From: Synergistales bacterium
GTDB taxonomy: Bacteria > Synergistota > Synergistia > Synergistales > Aminithiophilaceae
DNA length: 64,000 nucleotides
Reading direction: 5' to 3'
Assembly (NCBI GenBank): GCA_018433595.1
Contig: JAHDQY010000058.1
Span: 1 to 64,000 of the forward strand
Position 1 is the first letter of the stretch. Every line of letters starts with the position of its first letter. Under the pieces are notes generated by a model. It had not been told where the DNA came from. It saw only the letters and a program-made list of their open reading frames with translations, and made no database searches. This document shows positions 36,687-46,333 of the stretch, piece by piece. The position numbers and the translations under genes are program-made.

Positions 36687-37895
36687 TCAGGAGGCTTCCC
36701 GCCGGTCTGGAGAGACGATGTGATGCAGCTCCTCAAGGGCCCGCTGGAGCTGAAGATCCTTTTCGTGCTCCTTGACCATCTCGCCCTCGACTTCCAGGTC
36801 CGGTTCAAGGCCGTTGTGGTCGATATTGATCCCTTTCGGCGTGTGGTAACGGGCGATGGTGACATAAATTCCCGATCCGTCAGGCAGGTTGAAAAGGGTC
36901 TGGACCGACCCCTTGCCGAAGCTCTTCCTGCCGATGAGAGGAACGTCACTCCGGTCCCGAAGGGCACCCGCGACGATCTCCGAGGCGCTGGCGCTGCCTT
37001 CGTTGATAAGGACGACGAGAGGCAGCTCCGTCTTCACGCCCGACCTGGCATAGAGAGTGTCATTGGAACGCTCGACACGACCCTTCATCCCGACGACGAG
37101 ACCTCCGTCGAGGAAGAGATCGGCAACATCGACAGCCACGTTGAGGAGCCCTCCGGGGTTATTGCGAACATCGAGGATCAGCCCTTCGACACCCTGACCG
37201 ATGACATCGTCCAGAGCCGCCACAAGCTCCTCTGTGGTCTTCTGATTGAACTGAATGAGGCGGATATAGCCCCAGCGTTCCTGTAAGACCTCGTGACGGA
37301 CAGAGTGAATCTGGATGTTTTCCCGGACAATGTCAAACTGAAGGAGTTCGTCAGATCCTTCCCGTCGGATCCAAATCGTCACCGCCGTGCCGGGAGCGCC
37401 ACGCAGCATTTTGACGACTTCGTTCTGATCCATGCCGACGATGACTTCGTCATTGACCTTGACGATTTCATCCATCGGCTTGAGGCCCACCCGGTCGGCC
37501 GGCGTTCCCTCGATGGGGCTGATGATCATCGTCCGCCCGTCTTTTTTCCCGATGTAGATGCCCAAGCCGCCGTACTCACCCTGCATTTCGATCTCTTCCT
37601 GCTTCATCTGATCGGGATCGACATAGCGGGTGTAAGGATCATCCCAGGCGGAGACCATACCTCGAAGCGCTCCGTGAACCAGCTTGTCCTCCACATCTTG
37701 CTGCGTGTCGGCATCAACATGGTAGGTCTCGAGAATCGCCCGAGCCTGTTTCATGAGCCAGAGCCCCTGATTACCGAAGGGAGCCACACGAAGGTCGAAT
37801 CCCTCGACAAGGCCCGTCCGGAAGACAAGGATGCCCCCGGAAAGAGTCAGACCGATCAGAATGCCGATGACAATGTCACGTGTTCGCTTCCACAT
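36687..37895 (-). CDS. ctpA: S41 carboxyl-terminal processing protease
   Basis: A 402-residue periplasmic serine protease with an N-terminal membrane helix (DIVIGILIGLTLSGGILVF), a PDZ domain around 90-175 (GGLGIYIGKKDGRTMI, PADRVGLKPMDEI), and an S41 domain. The catalytic Ser is in NEGSASASEIVAGAL and the Lys in GRKSFGKGSVQT, 25-26 residues later as expected. The ATG at 37895 has AGGTGA eight bases upstream. Next to envC and ftsEX it probably trims wall-remodelling proteins. Confidence 0.93.
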   Translation of the reverse strand: MWKRTRDIVIGILIGLTLSGGILVFRTGLVEGFDLRVAPFGNQGLWLMKQARAILETYHVDADTQQDVEDKLVHGALRGMVSAWDDPYTRYVDPDQMKQEEIEMQGEYGGLGIYIGKKDGRTMIISPIEGTPADRVGLKPMDEIVKVNDEVIVGMDQNEVVKMLRGAPGTAVTIWIRREGSDELLQFDIVRENIQIHSVRHEVLQERWGYIRLIQFNQKTTEELVAALDDVIGQGVEGLILDVRNNPGGLLNVAVDVADLFLDGGLVVGMKGRVERSNDTLYARSGVKTELPLVVLINEGSASASEIVAGALRDRSDVPLIGRKSFGKGSVQTLFNLPDGSGIYVTIARYHTPKGINIDHNGLEPDLEVEGEMVKEHEKDLQLQRALEELHHIVSPDRREAS

Positions 37896-37924
37896 TGCAA
37901 GTTTCACCTTCCAGCCGATGGGCC

Positions 37925-39142
37925 TTATCGCCCGCCAAGATAGCGCATCGGATCTCGAGCCTCTCCGTTGACGCGTACTTCAAAGTGGAGGTGATGACCT
38001 GTGGCGACTCCCGTATCGCCGACGAGGCCAACCGTCTGACCCACCGCCACTCGGTCGCCTTCGGCGACGGAGATCTTCGAAAGATGGGCGTATACGGTGG
38101 TCAGGTCTCCGCCATGGTCGAGGACGACGATCTGCCCGTAGCCCCGGAGCCAGCCGGCGAAAAGAACCTCGCCGGCGGCAGCGGCCCCCACGGGATCACC
38201 GCGCTTCCCGTCGATATCGATGCCGGTGTGGACCGTTTTTGTCTTGAAGGTGGGATGGACTCTTGTCCCGAAGGGACTCATGACCCTGCCTTTGAGCGGC
38301 CACTGCAGCTTGCCTCCCGGCTTGTAGGTCGGCATGGGCTCCTTCGGTTTCTGGCCGGGGCGCTCCAGGGCCGCACGCCGTGCCTCCTCGACGAGGCGCT
38401 GTTTCTCCTGGAGAAGGCGACGGATGCGCTGTTCCAATTCGGCCTGAGCCTGAACAAGCTCCTTCTCAGCCTTTTCGTAGTTCGACTTCTGACGGCGGAT
38501 CTCCTCAAGGGCCTTATTCCTCCGGGCCAAGGATTGATTATACTCCTTTTTCTGCCTTTCCAGATCGGCCCTCTGTTTCCTGAGCTCTCCCCGTTGCTCC
38601 TCCAGCTCCCCCAGGGCCGATTCGAGGCGTCGGCTCTTTCGGGTCAAGTCTTCGAAAAAGGCCCTGTCCTGATCGGTGATCCTCTTCAGGAGATACGTGG
38701 TGGCGAGAGCCTCCTGGACATCGCCCGTTGAAAGGAGAAGATCAAGGTCCGTACCGTTTCCGTACTTGTAGAGGGCCAGAAGACGTCTATGGAGCAATTC
38801 CTGGACGTCGGCCAGGTCTTTTCGCGTCATCGCGATTTCCGTCTCCAGCTCTTCGATGCGAGCGGTGACCTTCTTCTGCTTCAGGTCGAGAACGACGATC
38901 TTCTGTGCGGCTACGACGGTCTTCTCATTGATGACGGAAAGCTCATCAAGAAGGCTCTTTTCTTTGCGGACCGTCTCACTCATCTTCTGGCGATGCTGGG
39001 AAACCTGCGCTTCGATCTGGGCGAGACGGATCTCCTCCTGACGGAGGCGCTGATCGACCTCCTGTCGGGTGAGAGCCTCGGCCGAAGGAACCGCAAGGGC
39101 CAATGCAGCGAAAATCATCACGATGAGGGCTTTGCCTTTCAT
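37925..39142 (-). CDS. envC: EnvC-like murein hydrolase activator with M23 domain
   Basis: A 405-residue exported protein: signal peptide (ALIVMIFAALALAVPSAEA), two long coiled coils from about 25 to 240, then a LytM/M23 domain to the C-terminus. Unlike E. coli EnvC, whose LytM site is degenerate, the zinc residues look complete (HTGIDID, VYAHLSK, HLHFEVR), so it may itself be an endopeptidase. FtsEX upstream would gate it. About 34 bp separate it from ftsX. Confidence 0.9.
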   Translation of the reverse strand: MKGKALIVMIFAALALAVPSAEALTRQEVDQRLRQEEIRLAQIEAQVSQHRQKMSETVRKEKSLLDELSVINEKTVVAAQKIVVLDLKQKKVTARIEELETEIAMTRKDLADVQELLHRRLLALYKYGNGTDLDLLLSTGDVQEALATTYLLKRITDQDRAFFEDLTRKSRRLESALGELEEQRGELRKQRADLERQKKEYNQSLARRNKALEEIRRQKSNYEKAEKELVQAQAELEQRIRRLLQEKQRLVEEARRAALERPGQKPKEPMPTYKPGGKLQWPLKGRVMSPFGTRVHPTFKTKTVHTGIDIDGKRGDPVGAAAAGEVLFAGWLRGYGQIVVLDHGGDLTTVYAHLSKISVAEGDRVAVGQTVGLVGDTGVATGHHLHFEVRVNGEARDPMRYLGGR

Positions 39143-39176
39143 GAAGAATCCCCCCTCTCAAAAACTCCGGGGCCGA

Positions 39177-40061
39177 TCAAAGCGGCTTCACGGCGTCTCG
39201 GATGTAACGGACCACGGCAAACCAGCTGGCAATCCATCCGAGGCAGATGCCGGCTCCGACAAGAACGACGCCGAGCTTTGCCAGAAGAGCGCCGTCACGA
39301 AGGAACAGAAGGAACGGCATCGTCGCCGCAAGGACGCTGATGGCGGAAGAATAGCCCTTGAGGAGAGTCAGCGCGGCGAAGGCGGCCCCCATCATACCCA
39401 ACAGCATCCCCTGGAGAACGAAGGGGAGAGCCACATAGGTTTGCGTCGCTCCGACCTGGAGCATGACATGGATCTCGTCGCGCCTGGAGTAAACGGCCAT
39501 GCGGACGGTGTTGAAAAGGACCATGACGGCGGCGACGACGGCGATAACAAGGATCCCGACGGAAAGTCGCCCGACGAAAACCGAGAGTCGGGAAAGTTTT
39601 TCCGCCAGGCCGCCGGCATAGACGACATCCTCAACCTCAGCCATCGCCACCAGGCGCCTCGCCAGAGACGAGACGTGAGCGGCCCGCTCGACACGGATTT
39701 CCAACGCCGGAGGTAGGGGGTTCTCCCCTACGAGGGTGATCACCTCCGCCCGGTTGCCGAGGCGGGCCTTAAGGTGCTCCAGCGCCTCATCGGGCGTGAT
39801 GGCGACGATCTGAACGATGTTGCCGAATGTCTGAACCTTTTTTCTGGCGGCCTCCAGGTCACTGCCGGGCTTGAGGTAGGCCTGAACCGTCAGCTGGCCC
39901 TCGATGTTGCCCAGAAGATGGCGGGTGTTGAGGCTCAAAAGGGAGCTGGCACCGAGAAGGAAGAAGACTGCGGAGATGGAAAAGAGCGTCAGAAGGCTCA
40001 TGCCCCAATGGCGGAAGATCAGGCGGAAAGTATCCCGCAAGAGGTACCTAAAGGTCGACAT
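39177..40061 (-). CDS. ftsX: Cell-division permease-like protein FtsX
   Basis: A 294-residue four-helix membrane protein with the large periplasmic loop after the first helix (about 45-165) and three C-terminal helices. It couples FtsE ATP hydrolysis to activation of wall hydrolases such as the adjacent EnvC homologue. I start at the ATG at 40061, eight bases after GGGGAGGT; the gene overlaps the end of ftsE by 14 bp. Confidence 0.93.
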   Translation of the reverse strand: MSTFRYLLRDTFRLIFRHWGMSLLTLFSISAVFFLLGASSLLSLNTRHLLGNIEGQLTVQAYLKPGSDLEAARKKVQTFGNIVQIVAITPDEALEHLKARLGNRAEVITLVGENPLPPALEIRVERAAHVSSLARRLVAMAEVEDVVYAGGLAEKLSRLSVFVGRLSVGILVIAVVAAVMVLFNTVRMAVYSRRDEIHVMLQVGATQTYVALPFVLQGMLLGMMGAAFAALTLLKGYSSAISVLAATMPFLLFLRDGALLAKLGVVLVGAGICLGWIASWFAVVRYIRDAVKPL

Positions 40062-40743
40062 CGGCCGCATACCTCCCCTGGTTTTCGTCCCGAATGATCC
40101 TGCCTCGGCTTAGCTCGACCACGCGATGACGGTAGGCATCGACGAGGTACTGGTTGTGCGTCGCCATGATCACCGTCGTTCCCGAAGCGTTGATGGAGGT
40201 CAGCAGCTGGACGATCTCATCGGACGTGCGGGGATCGAGATTACCCGTCGGCTCGTCGGCCAGGAGAACGGCGGGGGCGTTGACGATGGCCCTGGCTATG
40301 GCGACCCGCTGTTGTTCTCCCCCTGAGAGCTGAGGCGGCTTCAGGAAACGCCGATGCCACATTCCCACACGTTCAAGAATGAAGCCGGAACGGTCACGGA
40401 CCTCCCTGGGAGGCACGCCCATAGCCTCCAGAATAAAGGCGACATTCTCCAAGACCGTCAGGTGAGAGAGCAGGCGGAAATCCTGAAAGACGATCCCCAG
40501 ATCCCTCCGATAGTAGGCCAGGTCGTTGTAGCGCATCCGCCGCAAGTCGAATCCCCCGACCAGGACCTGCCCCTTCGTAGGCAGGACTTCCCTTGAGATG
40601 ACCCGAAGAAGTGTCGTCTTGCCCGAGCCCGTCGTTCCGACAAGGTAGACGAACTCCCCGGCTCCCACCGCGAAATAGACACCATCGAGAGCGACGATAT
40701 CGCCTTCAAAGACCTTCGTCACCCCTGAGATGCGGATATCCAT
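40048..40743 (-). CDS. ftsE: Cell-division ATP-binding protein FtsE
   Basis: A 231-residue ABC ATPase with Walker [12 protein letters not shown], signature [10 protein letters not shown], Walker [12 protein letters not shown] and H-loop ATHNQYLV. N-terminal ISGVTKVF and the length are typical FtsE. Operon order ftsE-ftsX-envC-ctpA is conserved widely and supports the call. Confidence 0.95.
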   Translation of the reverse strand: MDIRISGVTKVFEGDIVALDGVYFAVGAGEFVYLVGTTGSGKTTLLRVISREVLPTKGQVLVGGFDLRRMRYNDLAYYRRDLGIVFQDFRLLSHLTVLENVAFILEAMGVPPREVRDRSGFILERVGMWHRRFLKPPQLSGGEQQRVAIARAIVNAPAVLLADEPTGNLDPRTSDEIVQLLTSINASGTTVIMATHNQYLVDAYRHRVVELSRGRIIRDENQGRYAADVDL

Positions 40744-40746
40744 GGC

Positions 40747-41697
40747 TTACCTCCTCCGCATCGCCCAAGCCTGGGCGGCCGCTCCAACGATCTCCTTATA
40801 GCTGAGACCGTAATATTCCTGCAGGTTGGCCGTCGTTCCACTCTGACCGAAGCGCTCTCCGGCCGTGACGTAACGCAACGGGACGGGGCAGCGCTGGGAA
40901 ATCAGCTCCGCAAGGGCTCCGCTCAACCCGCCGGAAGAACCGTGCTCCTCGGCGATGACACAACAGCCGGTCCGTCGGATCGAGGAAAGGATGAGCTGTT
41001 CCGGCAGAGGCTTCACGCTGTAACAGTCGATCACTTCCGGTTCAAGGCCCTGCTGAGAAAGAATCTCGGCCGCCTCGAGCACCTCCTGCACCATGATACC
41101 GCAGGCGCAGAGCGTGACCTCGTCACCCTCCCGCAACAGGCGCCCCTCTCCGACGGCAAACCGGGCATCGCCGTCATCATAGACGGAAACCCTCTTCTGA
41201 CCGCCAAGGCGGAGATAGGCCGGGCCGTCACAGCGGCAGGCCTCCATCGTGAGGCGGTAAGAAGAGACATAGTCACAAGGGACCAAAACAGCCAGGCCGG
41301 GCAGGGCCCTCATGAGAGTCAGGTCCTCGAGCATCTGGAAAGGAGCGCCCTCTTCTCCCAGCGAGAACCCGCTTGCCATGCCGGCGATACAGACGGGAAG
41401 ACGGGGCAGTGCGACGACATTGCGTATCTGATCATAAGCTTTCCCGACCAGAAAGGAAGCCGTTGATCCGACAACGGCCCGGTACCCGGCAAGACTCAGT
41501 CCGGCGGCGGTCAGGACCAGATCTTCTTCGGAAAAGCCTCCCTGGACATACCGGTCGGGGAAACGCTCCCGGAAGCTCTGGAATCCCTGCGGCTCCGGTG
41601 CCAGCTCGCAGAAGAGGAGATGATCGTCACCTTCAGCCAGAGCCAAAAGAGCATCTTTGAATCCGTCGAGGACGCTTCGAGAATCTCTCGCGTTCAT
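40747..41697 (-). CDS. tktB: Transketolase, C-terminal half subunit
   Basis: A protein of about 316 residues holding the pyrimidine-binding and C-terminal domains of a split transketolase (FSEEDLVLTAAGLSLAGYRAVV, SGFSLGEEGAPFQMLEDLTLMR in parts, VIDCYSVKPLP, AEEHGSSGGL). With the N-terminal subunit it transfers C2 units between sugar phosphates. Two adjacent ATGs overlap the stop of the N-half gene; I took the second because of spacing to GGAGG. The split form is common in anaerobes and archaea; a DXS-like role is less likely. Confidence 0.9.
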   Translation of the reverse strand: MNARDSRSVLDGFKDALLALAEGDDHLLFCELAPEPQGFQSFRERFPDRYVQGGFSEEDLVLTAAGLSLAGYRAVVGSTASFLVGKAYDQIRNVVALPRLPVCIAGMASGFSLGEEGAPFQMLEDLTLMRALPGLAVLVPCDYVSSYRLTMEACRCDGPAYLRLGGQKRVSVYDDGDARFAVGEGRLLREGDEVTLCACGIMVQEVLEAAEILSQQGLEPEVIDCYSVKPLPEQLILSSIRRTGCCVIAEEHGSSGGLSGALAELISQRCPVPLRYVTAGERFGQSGTTANLQEYYGLSYKEIVGAAAQAWAMRRR

Positions 41698-42542
41698 CAT
41701 CTGACCTCCGGATCTTCGCCCCGGTCGTTCAGCTCCCGCAGGGCTCTCTCGACATCGTCCCGCCCGGGCGCGATGTTGGAATGAGGCCACCGTCCTCCCT
41801 CGAAAAGGGTGACGCCCTTGCCCAGGCAGGTGCGGACCAGGATCGCCACAGGGCGGGAAAGGTCGGCCAAAGCCTTCCCGAAAACCTCTTCCATGGCCGA
41901 AAGGCTATGGCCGTCGACCTGGAAGACATCCCATCCGAAGACCCGAAAAGAACTTTCAAAGCTCTGAACGGCGCGGCGCCCCTGAACATTCGACCAGTCG
42001 CCCACGTTGCAATCGGCGAGGAGGATCAGCTGCCTCACGTCCAGGCGGGAAGAGTTGCCGACGGACTCCCAGAAGACTCCCGTCTCCAGCTCCGAATCGC
42101 CGACAAGGCAGAAGACCCGCGAGGGGAGAGCCGCCTTCCTCATTCCCAGGGCCAGGCCGTTGGCAAGACCGAGCCCCAGTCCTGAAGAACCCGTCGGAGC
42201 ATCGACGCCGGGCGTCCGCCTCAGGTGGGGGTGATGCTGCAGGATTCCTCCGAGACTCCGGAAATTCCAGAGCTCTTCACGGGGAAAGAAACCCCGATGA
42301 GCCAACACCGTATAGAGAGCCGGGCAACCGTTACGTTTGCCCATAACAAAACGATCCCTCTCGGGCCATTGGGGTTCTTCGCTGCGAACCCTCAGCTCCT
42401 GCCAGTACAGATACACCAAAAGGTCGACGAGAGAAAGAGACGAGGCCAAATGCCCCGATCGGGCCACGCCGACCATGCGTATCACATCCCTACGGACGTC
42501 AAGAGCCCGTGCTTGCAGTGTTTTCAACGTTTCATCGTTCAA
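41697..42542 (-). CDS. tktA: Transketolase, N-terminal half subunit
   Basis: A 281-residue thiamine-diphosphate domain. Key motifs: SGHLASSLSLVDLLVYLYW, GSSGLGLGLANGLALG, and the TPP/Mg signature VGDSELETGVFWES followed by DCNV. It partners the C-half encoded immediately downstream. It overlaps csaB by four bases upstream. Confidence 0.92.
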   Translation of the reverse strand: MNDETLKTLQARALDVRRDVIRMVGVARSGHLASSLSLVDLLVYLYWQELRVRSEEPQWPERDRFVMGKRNGCPALYTVLAHRGFFPREELWNFRSLGGILQHHPHLRRTPGVDAPTGSSGLGLGLANGLALGMRKAALPSRVFCLVGDSELETGVFWESVGNSSRLDVRQLILLADCNVGDWSNVQGRRAVQSFESSFRVFGWDVFQVDGHSLSAMEEVFGKALADLSRPVAILVRTCLGKGVTLFEGGRWPHSNIAPGRDDVERALRELNDRGEDPEVR

Positions 42543-43588
42543 CGTCTGGAACCCTCCTCCATTTGACGCCAGGCCGCAGCCAGGTCGGAACGGATCGCCG
42601 CTCTGGCGCGCCTCAAGCTCTCGGCGTCCGCTTCCTCCTCCCGCCGGAATACCTCAAGAGGGATCGTCTCCTCTCCCTCCCAGAGGGGAATCCGCCAGGC
42701 TTCAGCGAAAGCTCTGACTTTCGGGTCATAAGGCACGGCCACGGAAGGGACACCTGCAAGAAGAGAGAGCATGTTGAAATGAAGGCGCATTCCAAAGGCG
42801 AGATGCCCTTCGGCAAAACCCACGCCGATATCGTCCCAGCCGCGGAGGCGACGTAAACGGGCCAGGGGCAGTCGCCCCTCGTCGCGAAGCTTCTCCATCA
42901 GCACTTCATCTTCAGGCGCCAGGGCCAGCCCCACCAGAGGGAGGCCAAGACCCGAAGCCAATCGCTTCACCGCCGAGGCCGCCCGCTCCGGGAGTCCGCC
43001 GTGCCAGGGCCGGAGGTTGACGAGAAGCGCCTCCCCCCTCAGGGCAAGGCGATGACGCTTCAGGGCAAAGACGGGGTCCGCCGACAGAGAGGCCGGAATG
43101 CCCCATCCCTGCAGAAGAGAAGCCGAAGGGAGGTCCCGGGCGACACAAGGGTCGCAAAGGCAAAGAGCCGAGCGGGCCAGGCGCCGCCCCCAGGTGCTCC
43201 TGAGGGGACCTACGGACTGGCCGAAACACCAGGGACGGCACTGGAAAAACTTCGCCATATGAACGACACCCCAATAATAAAGGGGCGAACGCAGGCTCGT
43301 GATGTCCTGGAAAAGCCCTCCCCCGCCCAAAAGCAGCGTCCGACTTCGTCTCAGAGCACCGGCGACTTCCCGGCAGGACCAACGATCGAAGGCATCGACG
43401 CCGAGAGAGCGCCGGGAATCCTCCGGGGAGGACGACAGCAGGGCCAGTTCCTCACGCTCCAGACCCGTTTCCAGGAGAAGATCGATCAATGCTTTGGCGA
43501 GGAGTTCGTCGCCAAGGTTGCCGAAACCGTAATAGCCGCAGAGAAGCACCCGAAAGGGGCGCCTCAATCGAGAAGATGCCGTCCCCAT
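42539..43588 (-). CDS. csaB: Polysaccharide pyruvyl transferase CsaB
   Basis: A 349-residue enzyme that adds ketal-linked pyruvate to a cell-wall polymer, the ligand bound by SLH domains of surface proteins. Family features: YYGFGNLGDELLAKALIDLL at the start (quoted to 20), LLLGGGGLFQD, GQSVGPL, and the C-terminal FGMRLHFNMLSLLAGVPSVAVPYDPK region in parts (GMRLHFNM, AVPYDPK). In a diderm this hints at OmpM-type outer-membrane anchoring through pyruvylated wall polymers. It overlaps the DUF5693 gene by 25 bp, a usual pairing. Confidence 0.93.
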   Translation of the reverse strand: MGTASSRLRRPFRVLLCGYYGFGNLGDELLAKALIDLLLETGLEREELALLSSSPEDSRRSLGVDAFDRWSCREVAGALRRSRTLLLGGGGLFQDITSLRSPLYYWGVVHMAKFFQCRPWCFGQSVGPLRSTWGRRLARSALCLCDPCVARDLPSASLLQGWGIPASLSADPVFALKRHRLALRGEALLVNLRPWHGGLPERAASAVKRLASGLGLPLVGLALAPEDEVLMEKLRDEGRLPLARLRRLRGWDDIGVGFAEGHLAFGMRLHFNMLSLLAGVPSVAVPYDPKVRAFAEAWRIPLWEGEETIPLEVFRREEEADAESLRRARAAIRSDLAAAWRQMEEGSRR

Positions 43589-45477
43589 CTCCGCCAGGAA
43601 GGGCCCAGGAAACGCAAAACGACGAAGGCGATGACGGCCCCGAGAAGACAGCCCAGGACGAAACCGTTACCCACACGCCAGAGCGTGAAAAAGAGGTGGG
43701 TATGGAAATGGCAGAAGCTGTTGGCCGCCGAAGTGAAGGCAAGCGTGCTGCCCATACGGAAAAGCTCGCGGTAGCGGCCCCAGAGATCGTGGCGGCGGAA
43801 GGCGTACCAGAGGATCAGGGAAGGATAGCCGACGAAGGTCTCCTTTGTCCTCGGTCGGGCGACGAGCCACTGTTCGAGGAAGTCGCGCAGGCGGATCTCC
43901 CAGGCCGGCACGGATTCGATGTTGCCGCTTCGGACAGCGACGACGACGGCTCCGCCCAAAAGGAGGGCCAAAAGGAAAATCTCGCTCCAGAGAGGAGGCC
44001 GCTGAAGGAATTCCCCCAGCCCCTCGGGGTGAACGCGCCGTTTGAAGTCATGAAAAAGCACGATCAGAGGAGGGAGAAGCAGCGTCAGCTTGACACCGGA
44101 AAAGGCTCTCAGCCGCAACATGAAAAGGGGGGTACCGAAGAAGGAGGCTACAGCCAGGCCGCCGGCAAGGATGATGAAAAGCCCTTCCAGAAGCCCCTTC
44201 CGAGGAGTTTTCCACTCTTCGAGAGCCGCAAGACAGGCAGCGGCCGCGAAAAACGGCACGGTGAAAGCTCCGACAAGACGGGCGACGGAGGCGACTTTCC
44301 AGGCGCCGACACCGACAGCGGCGGCAAGACAACCGAGCAGGACCAGCGGCAGGGCGCTGATCGGCTCATCGTAACGGCCGCCGATTCTCCAAACCAGGGC
44401 TATCGCCGTGAAGACAAACACTAAAGCCAGCGCCAGGGAGTCCGGCAAGCCGGCATTCCAGAGAGGCATCGGCTCGGGCCAGGCAATGCGGGGGCCATGG
44501 CTGCCGAGTCCGCGGACAATAGCCTCCAGGTCGGATCCAAAGGCCTCCAGAGACTGAGGCCCTGCGATGGAAGCGGGGCGCATGACCAGAACTCGAAGGG
44601 AGCGTTCTCGGGCGGCTCGGACCATCCGTTCCACAATCTGGCGGCTGTCGAGAGCCCGGCTCCGGATCTCTTCCGCCGTCACGCTGTGAAGAGGAAGAAG
44701 CGCGGGAAAAACCCGCCACTCCAGGGGCACGGCCCCGATCTGGCGGGAAAATTCAACCTTGGCAAGGGGAAGCTCCCGCTCCCGGAGAACCTCGCCGAGG
44801 AGGAGGCTGTCGGGATAGCCGGTAACGACAGGGCCGGAGGGGGCAATGCCCCGAATCTGGGGGTGGTCGTCGAGTACGGCTCTCAAGGCCGAGACGACGG
44901 ATTCGGCTTCAAAACCCAGAGAGGGAGCCGGACGGAAGAGGATGGGGATCCCCGCCTCCCGCGAGAGATTGAGCCCCTTGAAATCGGGCAGCACAGCCGC
45001 CTCTTCGAGTGCCTTGAAAGAAAGAGGAAGCAAAAGGAGACAGCCTTCCTCACTTTCATAGATCGGGACATCGCCGAAGCGGGCCGAAATATGCCTTCTG
45101 ACCTGGGCGGGATCAAGATCACCCTGGCGAAGCCAGATCACGGCGGCGTCCGAATCGCCTTCGATGGCCCCGGGCCAAGTTGAAGGAAGGCGATTTTTGG
45201 GGCCGAACCAGAGCGGCAAAGCGCCGTTGCTCAGCTCAAGTCCCGTCAGATCGCCCACCATCAGTCCCGTCAGCCCTTGCTCGCCGAGGCGATCAAAGGC
45301 GACATCGTCGTCAATTCCTTCCTGGTCGGCCAGAAAGGCGAGATCGCGATAGTCAGCGACGATACCGACCGTGTTGGAGAGTCTTTCAACGGTCCATCGC
45401 TGGAAAAGACCGGGAAAGGCCAGCACCAGAGCGATGAGAAGTGCGCTCCAGAGGGCTTTGCATCGACTGTAGTTCAT
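43564..45477 (-). CDS. DUF5693 multi-pass membrane protein
   Basis: A 637-residue protein: an N-terminal membrane helix, a soluble part of about 300 residues that looks like a TIM-barrel/GH-type periplasmic domain (GIVADYRDLAFLADQEG, VEFSRQIGA), then eight or so membrane helices to the C-terminus. The family nearly always accompanies csaB and is thought to help make or export the pyruvylated polymer; the mechanism is unknown. The ATG at 45477 overlaps the maf stop (ATGA). Confidence 0.85.
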   Translation of the reverse strand: MNYSRCKALWSALLIALVLAFPGLFQRWTVERLSNTVGIVADYRDLAFLADQEGIDDDVAFDRLGEQGLTGLMVGDLTGLELSNGALPLWFGPKNRLPSTWPGAIEGDSDAAVIWLRQGDLDPAQVRRHISARFGDVPIYESEEGCLLLLPLSFKALEEAAVLPDFKGLNLSREAGIPILFRPAPSLGFEAESVVSALRAVLDDHPQIRGIAPSGPVVTGYPDSLLLGEVLRERELPLAKVEFSRQIGAVPLEWRVFPALLPLHSVTAEEIRSRALDSRQIVERMVRAARERSLRVLVMRPASIAGPQSLEAFGSDLEAIVRGLGSHGPRIAWPEPMPLWNAGLPDSLALALVFVFTAIALVWRIGGRYDEPISALPLVLLGCLAAAVGVGAWKVASVARLVGAFTVPFFAAAACLAALEEWKTPRKGLLEGLFIILAGGLAVASFFGTPLFMLRLRAFSGVKLTLLLPPLIVLFHDFKRRVHPEGLGEFLQRPPLWSEIFLLALLLGGAVVVAVRSGNIESVPAWEIRLRDFLEQWLVARPRTKETFVGYPSLILWYAFRRHDLWGRYRELFRMGSTLAFTSAANSFCHFHTHLFFTLWRVGNGFVLGCLLGAVIAFVVLRFLGPSWRRWGRHLLD

Positions 45478-46085
45478 TCTTTGTCCAGCCTCCATTGCCG
45501 ATCCAATGTCAGCCCCGCTTTGACAAGAAGACGGCTCAACCGAGCCAGAGGCAGGCCGACGACGTTGAAGTAGCAACCACAGATGGAATCGACCAGCAGC
45601 GCCCCTTTCCCCTGAATGGCGTAGGAACCGGCCTTGTCATCGCCCTCGCCCGTTTCGACATAGGCCGCCATCTCCTCCTCCGACAGGGGACGAAAGGTGA
45701 CCTCCGTTCTTTCGGAAGAGGAAAAGATCTCGCCCCTGCAGACGACAGCGACGCCGCTGAAGACTTCATGGGTGCGCCCGGCCAGTCGGCGCAGCATCGA
45801 AAGCCCTTCGTCCCGATCGGTCGGTTTGCCCAAGAGGGTCTCGCCGACGGCGACAACCGTATCGGCGGCGACGACGCAGACATCGGGTTTCCCGCCTGCG
45901 ACGGCAAGAGCCTTCATCCGCGCCAGGCGCTCGACGGCATCGGTCGGAGGCTCCCCCTCAAAAAAACGCTCGTCGACCCGGGGCACCTCGACGGAAAAAG
46001 GCCAACCCAGCTCGTCAAAGAGCTCTCGCCGACGGGGACTTCCCGAAGCCAAAACCAGGGGAGGAAAGATCGCGGAGAGCGTCAT
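45474..46085 (-). CDS. maf: Maf family nucleoside-triphosphate pyrophosphatase
   Basis: A protein of about 203 residues with the signature LASGSPRRRELFDELG, EARRLARMKA-like (ERLARMKALAV), VVAADTVVAVG and GKPTDRDEGLSMLRRLAG. It hydrolyses non-canonical NTPs or dTTP/UTP and limits septation in Bacillus. The ATG at 46085 overlaps the TGA of the DUF4321 gene; an ATG four codons upstream is the alternative. Confidence 0.93.
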   Translation of the reverse strand: MTLSAIFPPLVLASGSPRRRELFDELGWPFSVEVPRVDERFFEGEPPTDAVERLARMKALAVAGGKPDVCVVAADTVVAVGETLLGKPTDRDEGLSMLRRLAGRTHEVFSGVAVVCRGEIFSSSERTEVTFRPLSEEEMAAYVETGEGDDKAGSYAIQGKGALLVDSICGCYFNVVGLPLARLSRLLVKAGLTLDRQWRLDKE

Positions 46086-46324
46086 CGGAGAATCCATAGA
46101 CTGGCAAGACCTCCCAGGAGACTTCCAAGATTAAGCCTCAGGTAGAAAGAAAGCCCGAAGCGCATGAAAACGAGATCGACATCGCGAAGGCTGAAGCCGG
46201 AATGGACGACGTCGCGGAAAAAGGGCGCCGTCGCCTCAAAGCGTTGGAGATAGACGCCGAGCAAGGTTCCCAGCAGGACGAGGAGAATGACGAAATACCA
46301 GCGGGCTCCCGTTTTTCCAGCCAT
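46082..46324 (-). CDS. DUF4321 small membrane protein
   Basis: An 80-residue protein with two hydrophobic segments, one near the N-terminus (WYFVILLVLLGTLLGVYL) and one at the end (LNLGSLLGGLASLWIL). DUF4321 genes usually precede maf in Firmicutes-like and related operons; function unknown. It lies 9 bp after uppP. Confidence 0.8.
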   Translation of the reverse strand: MAGKTGARWYFVILLVLLGTLLGVYLQRFEATAPFFRDVVHSGFSLRDVDLVFMRFGLSFYLRLNLGSLLGGLASLWILR

Positions 46325-46333
46325 GACTGCACC

